The notes beneath the pieces were generated by a model. The model did no database searches, was not told the DNA's origin, and saw nothing but the letters and a program-made list of their open reading frames with translations. Both the position numbers and the translations under genes were made by a program. A DNA stretch of 64,000 bases from Chionoecetes opilio. Its lineage: Eukaryota > Arthropoda > Malacostraca > Decapoda > Majidae. How positions within the stretch are numbered: position 1 is the first letter of the stretch; each line of letters begins with the position of its first letter. This document shows, one piece after another, positions 1-10,800 of the stretch. Location: the NCBI GenBank assembly GCA_016584305.1, contig JACEEZ010016177.1:301001-365000 (forward strand). Direction: 5' to 3'.

Positions 1-116
1 AGTAGACAAGGATACTAAACAGGTCATATCTATAAATTATTGCTTATATTCACTAAAAATCGTCCAATGGTAGCCAAATTACAATGAAAATTACGTTCTG
101 GGCCTCAAGGGGTTAA
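1..116 (+). mobile_element. TTAA-MITE copy, cut by the window edge
   Basis: This is the 3' half of the dispersed ~212-bp element described at 17291-17503. The block with GACAAGGATACTAAACAGG, the block with CAAATTACAATG and the terminal CTCAAGGGGTTAA are all recognisable. The element ends in TTAA at 113-116. The 5' half lies outside the window. Confidence 0.85.
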
Positions 117-282
117 AGTTGCTTCATTTATAGTTATTATATAAAGTATATGAGAGCCATTCATCCAGTATTTCTAAGATTTATATTTTTATGTTAGTAT
201 GTCATAAGTTTTCTATGTTGTTAGTGTGAACGCCACAGGGACCCGTGCCAAATATTGATACTAAGGAGAGTACAAGAATTAG

Positions 283-2243
283 TACAGTGTATTTAACTGT
301 ACTAATGATGTGTGTATAAATACTTAACTGTACTAATGATGTATGTATAAATACTAACTGTACTAATGATGTGTGTATAAATACTTCACTGTATTAATGA
401 TATGTATAAATACTTAACTGTACTAATTATGAATGTATAAATACTTAACTGTATTAATGATATGTATAAATACTTAACTGTACTAATTATGTATGTATAA
501 ATACTTAACTGTACTAATGATGTATGTATAAATACTTCACTGTATTAATGATATGTATAAATACTTAACTGTACTAATTATGTATGTATAAATACTTAAC
601 TGTACTAATGATGTATGTATAAATACTTCACTGTATTAATGATATGTATAAATACTTAACTGTACTATATGTATGTAATAATACTTAACTGTCTAATGAG
701 TATGTATAAATACTTAACTGTACTAATTAGTATGTATAAATACTTAACTGTATAATTATGTATGTATAAATACTTCACTGTATTAATGATATGTATAAAT
801 ACTTAACTGTACTAATGATGTATGTATAAATACTTAACTGTACTAATTATGTATGTATAAATACTTAACTGTACTAATGATGTATGTATAAATACTTCAC
901 TGTATTAATGATATGTATAAATACTTAACTGTACTAATTATGTATGTATAAATACTTCACTGTATTAATGATATGTATAAATACTTAACTGTACTAATGA
1001 TGTATGTATAAATACTTAACTGTACTAATTATGTATGTATAAATACTTAACTGTACTAATGATGTATGTATAAATACTTAACTGTACTAATGAGGTATGT
1101 ATAAATACTTAACTGTACTAATGATGTATGTATAAATACTTAACTGTACTAATGATGTATGTATAAATACTTAACTGTACTAATGATGTATGTATAAATA
1201 CTTAACTGTATATATGTATGTATAAATACTTAACTGTACTAATGATGTATGTATAAATACTTAACTGTACTAATGATGTATGTATAAATACTTAACTGTA
1301 CTAATGATGTATGTATAAATACTTAACTGTACTAATGATGTATGTATAAATACTTAACTGTACTAATTATGTATGTATAAATACTTAACTGTACTAATGA
1401 TGTATGTATAAATACTTCACTGTATTAATGATATGTATAAATACTTAACTGTACTAATTATGTATGTATAAATACTTAACTGTACTAATGATGTATGTAT
1501 AAATACTTAACTGTACTAATGATGTATGTATAAATACTTAACTGTACTAATTATGTATGTATAAATACTTAACTGTACTAATTATGTATGTATAAATACT
1601 TCACTGTATTAATGATATGTATAAATACTTAACTGTACTAATGATGTATGTATAAATACTTAACTGTACTAATTATGTATGTATAAATACTTAACTGTAC
1701 TAATGATGTATGTATAAATACTTCACTGTACTAATGATGTATGTATAAATACTTCACTACTAATGATGTATGTATAAATACTTAACTGTACTAATGATGT
1801 ATGTATAAATACTTAACTGTACTAATGATGTATGTATAAATACTTAACTGTACTAATTATGTATGTATAAATACTTAACTGTACTAATGATGTATGTATA
1901 AATACTTAACTGTACTAATTATGTATGTATAAATACTTAACTGTACTAATGATGTATGTATAAATACTTAACTGTACTAATGAGGTATGTATAAATACTT
2001 CACTGTACTAATTATGTGTGTATAAATACTTAACTGTACTAATGATGTATGTATAAATACTTAACTGTACTAATTATGTATGTATAAATACTTAACTGTA
2101 CTAATGATGTATGTATAAATACTTAGCTGTACTAATGATGTATGTATAAATACTTAACTGTACTAATTATGTATGTATAAATACTTAACTGTACTAATTA
2201 TGTATGTATAAATACTTAACTGTATTAATGATATATTGTACAA
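283..2243. repeat. 2-kb minisatellite, 31-bp unit
   Basis: About 63 head-to-tail copies of an AT-rich unit of about 31 bp contain TGTATAAATACTTAACTGTA. Shorter variants of about 29 bp carry TTCACTGTATTAATGATATG and recur at intervals, giving a higher-order pattern. There is no coding potential. The flank 117-282 holds nothing recognised. Confidence 0.95.
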
Positions 2244-2659
2244 TAAAATATACATTCCAGTCACTCAATTGTGCTTCTCCTAAAACAAACTAGATTGTAT
2301 TATTTTTTCTTGTTTGAAATAGTTTAGAATTAAATGGATTTTAAATAGCAAAACTTTAAGATTTTCCCCTTACACTTTTTCAACACTACATTTTTCGGTG
2401 ATTTTGGCTGTTTTCCCAGAGGTTTTATGGTGATTTCCCCCTGATTAGTTTGCTTAGGTTAGATTACATCAGGTAAATCTGTGAATTTCGTTCCCCACCC
2501 AAAACCCCCGCATTCCCACCAGGTTCTCAAGATCGTAGGGGGGAGGGGGGAGAAGGAGAGGTGACGCGCCCCCCGACGTATGCCCCCAATGATTGATTGA
2601 TACAAGGTTAGGTTAAGGTTAGGTTTGGTATGTTCTATGCAATCACTTCCCTGTTATCT

Positions 2660-3300
2660 CAGATCCTGACTAATTTTTCCCGGCAAGTTTTAATGCTTTT
2701 TCTGATGGAGATAGGCTACAGTGATTTTAATGGAAACGGCGACCATAAAATTCGGAGATGAATTTTTTTTTTTTTACTATGTGTTTCCGGAAGATAAAAC
2801 TATCTCCATTAGAAAAAGCACGGTATTATTCCAGATGAACACCGAATTCACTATGGTGGACGAAACTACTTTTTTCTGGTGAGTTTTCATGTGCTTTGAA
2901 TTAATCTGGTAACCGTTTCTGTCGCTTTTTTTCGTTTTTTTAAGTTAGATAAAGGTTAGTTTTTTTTTTTTTTTTTAGTTAGGTACTAAAGGTTAGGTTA
3001 GGTTAGATAGGTTACTGGTTAGGTTGGGTAAATGTTAGGTTAGGTAAAGGTTAGGTTAGGTATAGGTTCGGTTAGGTTCAATTTGTTTTTGTTTTTTGTC
3101 ATTTTGGCAAAAAAAAAAAAAATATTATTTGCGACAGAAACGGTTAACAGATTAATTCAAAACATCAAAACTCACCAGAAAAAAATAGTTTCGTCCACCA
3201 AAGGAAGTTCGGTGTTCACCTGGAAATTTACCAAAAAACTATCTCCATTAGAAAAAGAACCTATGTTAGGCCAGGAAAAATTAGTCGGTGTCTCTGAAAA
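2660..3300. mobile_element. Foldback element with TTAGG-type core
   Basis: Inverted arms of about 100 bp (2826-2925 and 3131-3234) match closely, including AACCGTTTCTGTCGC against GCGACAGAAACGGTT. An outer pair (2668-2716 and 3238-3297) shares GACTAATTTTTCC and TCTAATGGAGATAG. The loop between the arms is made of T tracts, A tracts and many GGTTA/TTAGG pentamers. The 135-aa open frame across the right arm is a by-product. A second member of the family is at 5640-6041. Confidence 0.8.
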
Positions 3301-4359
3301 CGACCGCGCAGTCCTCGTCCATTATTACCCACTTATAGTGTTAAGATTTACCTACATTTGTCACACTGAAGTCCATGTTCTTCAGCCCTCACCTCCTTTG
3401 TACACTTGCTGCACCACACGGTTTCCCCATCCCCTGCTCCGCCAGAATCCTCGTGTCTTCGAAAATGTCCTCTTATGTTTACCATGTTGACAGTCAGCTG
3501 GTTGGCCGCCTGCATATTCCCGTGTCTGGAAGAGTATGTGGCGTTTACTCTTGAACACGGCAGGTTAGGTTAAGTTAAGTTACGGATAGGTTAGATAAAG
3601 TTATAGGCACATACACTCGACGGTAACTTTGCGTGGGAATCACAATGAGGGTATTTATCGAGAACATCCTAGGGTTAGTTTCGGAGCTACAGCCGAGGGT
3701 CTTCACTTGGAAACCACATACTCGCATAGAGAATGGGAATATAATTGAATATGCGCCCCGCCTATCACACCTCCTTCTTACACCACTACTACTTCTCAAT
3801 TCTCACCTCCTCTTGGTCACAACGCTTCTTGAACTCCTTATCTCACCACTACTACCTTTTCTTGGTCGCAGCGTTTCTTTAACACTTCTCTAAATCAGTT
3901 TCAATCTCAATCTCTGTCCATCCACGTTTTTGTATACTCCGCCATTCCTCACTGCAATGTTAAAGTCAGCGATATTGATACTAAAAAAATGAAAAAATGG
4001 AAAAAAAACCAAGATTGATGAAAAACAATGGGAAAACATAATGGTAAGGTAACACTTATTTAAATACATAGAAAAAATAGTTATCAAGAAAATTCCTTCC
4101 CTTACCCGTGATATATATAGTTCTTCTTCTTGTGACCTTTGTTATCGCTTCATGGATCCTCTTCAAACTTCTTATCCTTCGTTAACAAACTTGTCAACTC
4201 TTCCCTTGGTTATTTCACCTGGGATATTAAATTATTTTCATAAATTTTGGTCCTTATGCAAACATATATTTATTTTTGGGAAAGTGATCTTGATCTTGGT
4301 CTTGAGTTCACTTTTGGAGCTTAGAAGGTAGAGCCTTTTTTTTTTTTTTAGTTTATCTG
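3301..4359. other. Spacer with no recognised gene
   Basis: This is AT-rich DNA with a short TTAGG-like patch near 3563-3600. Open frames up to 86 codons have no recognisable domain and no splice context. I see no gene here. Confidence 0.6.
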
Positions 4360-4762
4360 GGCGGTGTTGCGCGAAATCTTGTCAGTGCGAAATCCTGTCG
4401 ACCCCTCTATTCATCTATCTTATTTCACTAATTTTACAGCTTAACTGCTGCCCCGATACACGTTACAGGCAACATCGAGTCACTAGCTTTCCATAAGAAC
4501 ACTTACAAGTAATACTAGTTGATATAATAATACATGATAAAAACCATACTCCTGTTCCCACAACCTAACTTTTTGACTTGGATATTTAAAGCTTTTGAGT
4601 AACTATCATTACTTGTAAGTGTTCTCATGGGAAGCTAGTGACTCGATGTTGCTTGTAACGTGTATCAGGGCAGCAGTTAACCTGTAAAACCATGAAATAA
4701 GAGCGATGAATGGGGGGGTCTACAGGATTTCGCGCCTTGACAATATTTCGCACAACACCGGC
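4360..4762. mobile_element. Long-inverted-repeat (hairpin) MITE
   Basis: The left arm (4361-4520) and right arm (4612-4762) are reverse complements over about 150 bp. The ends read GGTGTTGCGCGAAAT and ATTTCGCACAACACC. Inner matches include CACTTACAAGTAAT against ATTACTTGTAAGTG. The element ends about 30 bp upstream of the first kinase ATG, so it may contribute to the 5' leader or promoter region of that gene. That last point is inference. Confidence 0.75.
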
Positions 4763-4792
4763 AAGAAGGTAAACAAACGGAGCAATGCACTC

Positions 4793-4860
4793 ATGAAGGG
4801 GCTGCGGCGGGCCCTTGCCTCAGCCCTCTCCGGGGCCTCAATATCCAGAACCATAGACAG
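4793..4860 (+). CDS. dNK: dNK exon 1, presequence-like N-terminus
   Basis: The ATG at 4793 opens 22 codons plus two bases before the donor GTGGGC at 4861. The peptide begins MKGLRRALASALSGAS, with three arginines, no acidic residue before position 22, and many Ala/Ser/Leu. This is the composition of a mitochondrial targeting peptide. It joins exon 2 in phase 2 (AG+G = Arg) and runs straight into the internal ATG at 6099. Without a transcript this first exon is inferred. The longer in-frame start at 4706 lies inside a hairpin MITE and is less likely. Confidence 0.6.
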
Positions 4861-7800
4861 GTGGGCATCTACACTCCTTCCCTATGTGTATATCAACCTA
4901 TCCAATAAGTTCTGTGCTAATCTATGTGTGATTAATGTGTTTATAAAATTCATGGATGGAAACTCTGATTTCGTCACCGATTTTCGCGGGCTTTTTGGTG
5001 CTGAAGAGCAGTGACAACCTTAACCAGTGGTCGTGTGTTTCCTCGTGATTTCAAGGGTAGTTGTGTCATTAAGGCAGGTATGGTGCAATGGTTGGGGTTA
5101 GTTGTGAACGGCAAGCTTGATCAGTGTTGGTTGAGGTGATGCAATACGTTGTAAGGCACTCCAAGCTGAACCCCAGACTGTGGGGTTAACCGTTACAGGG
5201 AGTTTCGTACACAAGTTGTTTCGTACCCAGGTTTTGTTAGTTGTTTCGAACACTGGTTTTGAGTTTTTTCGTACATACCTGGTGTCGTTCGTAACTAGTG
5301 GTCAAGTTCAACTCCGAGCTGAGTGTACGAAACGACTATGGTTTCATATAGACTACATATCCTTACATATGGCGGTGATATATCATCGTCCCGCCTGTAA
5401 TTATCACCAACAATACTCTTATTATCCCTAATATGCTATAACACAGCTATTTCACCGGTAAACTCACCTTATTTTCCATTTAAAACATTATACACGTCAA
5501 AAGGTTACGATGGTCAAATGTTTTTGGCACTTACAAAATTTTGGCAAACAAAAAATAGGAAACCACACATCCTCACCTGTAGAATTTGCAGTTTATGGAA
5601 GTGATCGCGCCAGTGCCCACCTGTGGTAAACATAAGGATAATTTATAGTTTTTACCCAAACCCAAAGATTTTTCTGATGCGCCTTATGTTTTCTGGTGTG
5701 GGTTTTTTTGTTTTGAAAGAATCTGCTAACCGTTTCTGTCGCACCTTTTTTTTTTTTTTTGAGGTAGTTAGATAAAGGTTAGTCGTTTTTTTTTTTTTTT
5801 TTAGTTAGGTAAAGGTTAGGTCAGGTTAGGTTAGGTTAGGTATGGAATAGGTTAGGTATAGGGAAAGGTTAGGTTAGGTTTAGGTTCTTTTTTTTTTTTT
5901 TTTTTTTTTTGTCATTCAAAAAAAAAAAAAAAAAAAAATTGCGCCAAAAAAAGGTTAGCAGATTCATTCAAAACACATAAAAACACACCAGAAAAACATA
6001 AGGCGCATCAGAAAATCGTTGGTTGGGTGAAACTATAAATTGACCGAACATAAGAAAATATGGTAAGCAGGGTACTCAGGTGTGCTTTCTTCTTCAGGAT
6101 GAGTTCCAAGGTGGCTTCCATGTCCCCCGTCAAGACCTTTGCCGCCCAGGAGCAGGAGGCAGGTGGCGACACTACGACACCGGTCAAGAGGAAGATAGAC
6201 AGCCTGGTGTGTGCGAGCTCGTCAAGTCTGGCAAGCTCATCAAGTCTGGGCCTCTCACTGCTGCCGGTCTCAAAACTCCTCCAGAAGAGTTTTAATATTA
6301 TTGCATCTGAGGTACTGAATTCTGAGCCTATTGTTTGGAGCCTATTTGTTTATTGGAGTAAATTGTTTTTCATTTAGCTTTAGTTTCCCCTCTGTTTATT
6401 TGTCTCTGAAATTAGTGATACATAAAAGCATAAAGCATAAAATACATAAAGGCACTACCACGTGTAGATTTCCCAGCCTCTTGTAGCTTCCTTTTTTTTT
6501 TTTTTTCTTCTTATATAGGGCTTATATATATCCCTAGATTAGTTTAAACCAAATTAGTTGGTCGACAAGGATACTAAACAGGTCATATCTATAAAATACT
6601 GCTTACATCTACTAAAAATCATCTAATGGTTGCCAAATTACAATGGAAATTACGTTCTGGGTCTCAAAGGGTTAACGAGGGTCTTAATTACCTGTTTTCC
6701 TGTTCTTTCTTTTTATTATTTACTGTAATGACAAGGATATCACACCTTCGCCTTGGTGTACTGTACCTTTAACGAGGGTGTTGGTTACCTGTCTCCCTCC
6801 CGCAGGATGGGTGCGTAGCGAAGCCCAGGAGTCGTCCCTTCGTGGTGTCCATCGAGGGGAACATTGGCAGCGGCAAGTCCACCTTCCTCCAACACTTTGC
6901 CGCCATGCCCGGGGTGGAGACACATCAGGTACTCACAACCACCCACACAACCCACCCTCACACCCACCATACCATGCTATAACCGTACCCATCATCATCA
7001 CACAACCACCAACACACCCCCCCACACAACCCACCCATAAACACACCCACTCCACACAAACACACGAATCCCCCTCACACCCAACCCACCCCACACCCAC
7101 CCTCACACCCACACCACCCTCACACCCAGCCCCACCCACACACCCACCCACCCACACACCCTCCCTCACACCACCCTCACAACCACCCTCACAACCACCT
7201 CCACAACCAATCATACCATGTTATAATCTTACTCACCACCATCATCACAACCCACCTCCACAACCCACCATATCATCATCATTATCTTTCTATTTAACGT
7301 CAGATTTTCCCATTATGTCTTATGGGGTTAGACGGTTAATGTACCTTCCAACTATCTCTATCCATTGCGGTGGATGGCGACCTGGCACTTCCACTCCAGT
7401 AGCTCTCCCCAATGCCTCACCACCTTCCCTCCTCTTCACGTGCCCAAACCACCTCAATCTCCTTACTCTCAGCACTGTATTCAGCTCCTTCAATCCACAT
7501 CTTCTTGACACTTCTTCACTAAACAATTCATCTCTCCATGTGATCCCAGCCATATACCTCAACATTCTCCAATCACAACCATCTCCACAACCCACAATAC
7601 TATGTTATAACCTTACTCATCACCGTCATCATTATCAGCCATACCACTACCCTATAGATTGTAGAAATTATATATTAACATCAGATATCAGATAGAAGCC
7701 ATAAATTTCAACCTCCTTTTAACTAAAAACAAGGGAGGATCTTTCTTTAGAATTTCAAATGTTTTTTTATTTTGGTTTGTATTCCTATTCTCTCCTTTAC

Positions 7801-10800
7801 TTAAGATATGAAGTAATAATCCCTTTTTATATATATTTGAATTGAGATGATGACACCATAGACTCATACCTTAGTTCTGAAGTGCCAGGCATATCAATTT
7901 GACATCATAATATGGAAGGCAGGCAGGTATACTCATAATGACACCCAATCTGCAGGAACCCATCAAGCAGTGGACCAACCTGGAGGGCCACAACCTGCTG
8001 GAGATGCTGTACAAGGACCCTGAGCGCTGGAGCTTCCTCTTTCCAGTCCTACGTGCAGCTCACGCGCCTCAACATCCACCTGCAGCCCACCACCTGCCCC
8101 GTCAAGCTGATTGAGAGGTCACTGCAGAATAACAGGTGAGTGTGGTGGTGGGTGGTGGTGTGTGTACAGGTGCATCAAAGAGAGAGAGAGAGTGTTTGTT
8201 TTTTATGTGTTTTTTTCCCTCTCTCTCCACACCTTTGCCCAAAAAACTTTTGCTTATAAAGGGCTGTTTGCCACACCATACCTTGTAACAATAATTGTAA
8301 AATACTGTTAAGGCAAGCATAATAAAGTGTTAAAGTAAGAGAGAGAGAGAGAGAGAGACTATTGAAGATGGAAGAAGCATGAACTATTTTAAGCATTGCT
8401 CCTTGTGGTAGGAATATGTTGTTTCAAATAACCTATTGCTTCATAGAGACTGGTCAGGGCTGCAAAAGGAAGGAAGGAAGGGAAAAGAGAAGATAGGGAG
8501 AGAAATAGAGTGCAGCAGAATGTATGTTTAAGTCTCTAAGGAAGATAGGGAGAGAAATAGAGTGTAGTAGTAGTAGGCATGTTTTAAGTCCTGTTCCCTG
8601 TCTTAGTAAGCTGTTGTTTCAGGTACTGCTTCCTGGAGATCGGTCAGGACTGCGGCCATCTACAAGGGGCAGAGTACAGTGTTCTCTGCAAATACTACGA
8701 GCTGTTGGAGTCCAAACTTGACATTGGTATTGATCTCATTGGTGAGTATGAGCCTTTTGTCCTGGCCGAGTCTTTTCTTCCTTTTTTTTTTTTTTTTTCT
8801 TACATTTGTGGCTATAGCACGTGTAGGCAGTGACCTCCAGGGGTGGGATGGCAGGCTCTGGAGGCACACTTGAGGGCTGTGATGGTTGGCCCTCGCCCAT
8901 GGTGGCGCAGGCAGGATTGTTTTAGTGACGCCTGTGATTAGAGGCTCATGCCGCCACCCTGTGTCCTCAGATGCACTCGCAATTAAAGATAGATTTAATG
9001 GACAGCATGTGGGTGTTCTTAGGCCACTTGGCGGTTGCAGAAAGATTTTAAGTGTATTATGGTTCTCTTCGGGGATCGAACTCGGGTCACCGAGCACACC
9101 ACTCGGCGATGCTAACCACTCTGCTACCGCCTCTCAAAACATATTTCCATGAAGGGCTTGAGTCACTAGCCATGGGATCATCAGCATCATTGTCAGCCAT
9201 CAGAGGTAGCTACACGCTTGGACAAATGTGTGGGACAAAGGTGTGTCAGTAGGTGTGTTTCCTCTTGCAGTGTACCTGAGGACCAGCCCGGAGGTGGTGC
9301 ACGCCAGGATGATGAAGAGAGGCCGCTCAGAGGAAGCCGGCGTCCCTCTAGACTACCTCAAAAAGGTGAGAGGTGGCGATTTTTTTTTTTTTAAGCCTAT
9401 AGTGCCTGTAGTGTGTGTGTGGCTGTCGTTTTTTCTTTTCTTTTAGCCTATAGTGCCTGTAGGCTATTATTTTTTTCCTTGAGAGCTCAGTTCGTGGTTT
9501 AGGGTGTGGATTTTTGGTCTGATTCTAACCTTATAAGATATTATGGGAAAATCTGACGTTAACCCCTTGAGGCCCAGAACGTAATTTCCATTGTAATTTG
9601 GATACTATTAGATGATTTTTAGTGAATATAAGCAATATTCTATAGATATGACCAGTTTAGTAGCCTGGTCCACTCCCTAATTTGGTATATTTAGTTACTT
9701 TTTCGTAGGTTTATGGCTAACAACATACAATTTTTTTATAGCAAAGGAAAGATCTGGGCTTGAAGGGGTTATAGAGAAAGACGATGATGGGTGTCTGGTA
9801 GGGTGGTCCAAAAAAATGAAAGTTCGAATTTCTCGCGGGCATGTTTGCCAAAACGTTCCTGACGTTGCAAAACGCAAAGAAACAAAAAAATAGCAGATTT
9901 GGAGGTGGTTTAGGGGTCCATCAAAGTCTCTCAACTTTTCTCAACGGATTCATTATAATGTCACAATACTAATAGGAAAAATGAAAGGAAAGAGCATAAA
10001 ATGTTCTCTCTGAAATAGTTTTCAACTCAATGGGGGTGAGGGTAGTTGCGCCGGTGAGCTTCCACCACCTGGAGCAGGTCCTGCTTGGTTTTCTCATCCT
10101 TGGTTAGGGAGTCGTTGTACGATGAAATCATCGCCACCCCACGCTCGGCCCCATCGTTTGTGACGCTGAGGTTCTTCACTGTGGACACCCCTTCTGGTAC
10201 GCAGGGTTTGCTTCCCACTCGTCCACAGGGAGGGAAAGGAAGGAGATGTCGATGTTGAGGAGGGTGAGCCCCGCGAACAGAGGCGCTGGAGGTGAGTGAG
10301 GAGTTGATGAGCTGATCCGCAGCCTTGTTAAACCGGATTCGGTCGAGGTCCTTTTCCTTCCTCGTCTCTTCAGCAATCTTCTTCTTCTCCTCCATGCTGA
10401 TCCTCTCCGAGAAAAGAGACAGCCCCACGAGATCGGCGCCGAGGTACCAGAGATGGCGGGAGAATGTGGTGAGGGTCGTCTTCCCGATCGCTCCGTTGAT
10501 CTCCTGGAAGTGGTGCAGGTCCTTCACGAGGTTGAGGTCGTTGTACGCAGCTTCGGTTGCCAGCCCCGCCTCCATCCACGCGCAGCGAGTAGAGGAGAAC
10601 GACGAAGAGAGCGATCTCTTCAAGTCCCTTGCCTTCCGCGTTGTCATTTGCACGTGGGACCGGAACATGCGGATCTTGAGAACGTAGATTGCCTTTGCCA
10701 TCCAACGGGCGGTGTGGAAGGCTCCCGGCTTCTTGATCGGCTGACGGAGGTTTCCGGTGAGAAAAGAAGAGGGACAGGTTGCACAACTCGCGGTAGTCCT

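Noticed and set aside
2926..3130. True telomere or chromosome end
   Set aside because: GGTTA units are few, degenerate and enclosed by inverted arms; genes follow on both sides.
6778..7695. 305-codon open frame extending dNK exon 3
   Set aside because: Past 6928 it is CAC-rich intron sequence; the donor at 6929 and the phase of exon 4 explain the end of coding.
8623..8741. Compensating frameshifts in dNK exon 5 (EIGQDCG segment)
   Set aside because: Another frame reads RSGL, like some family members, but the segment has the expected length in the main frame, so no indel is needed.
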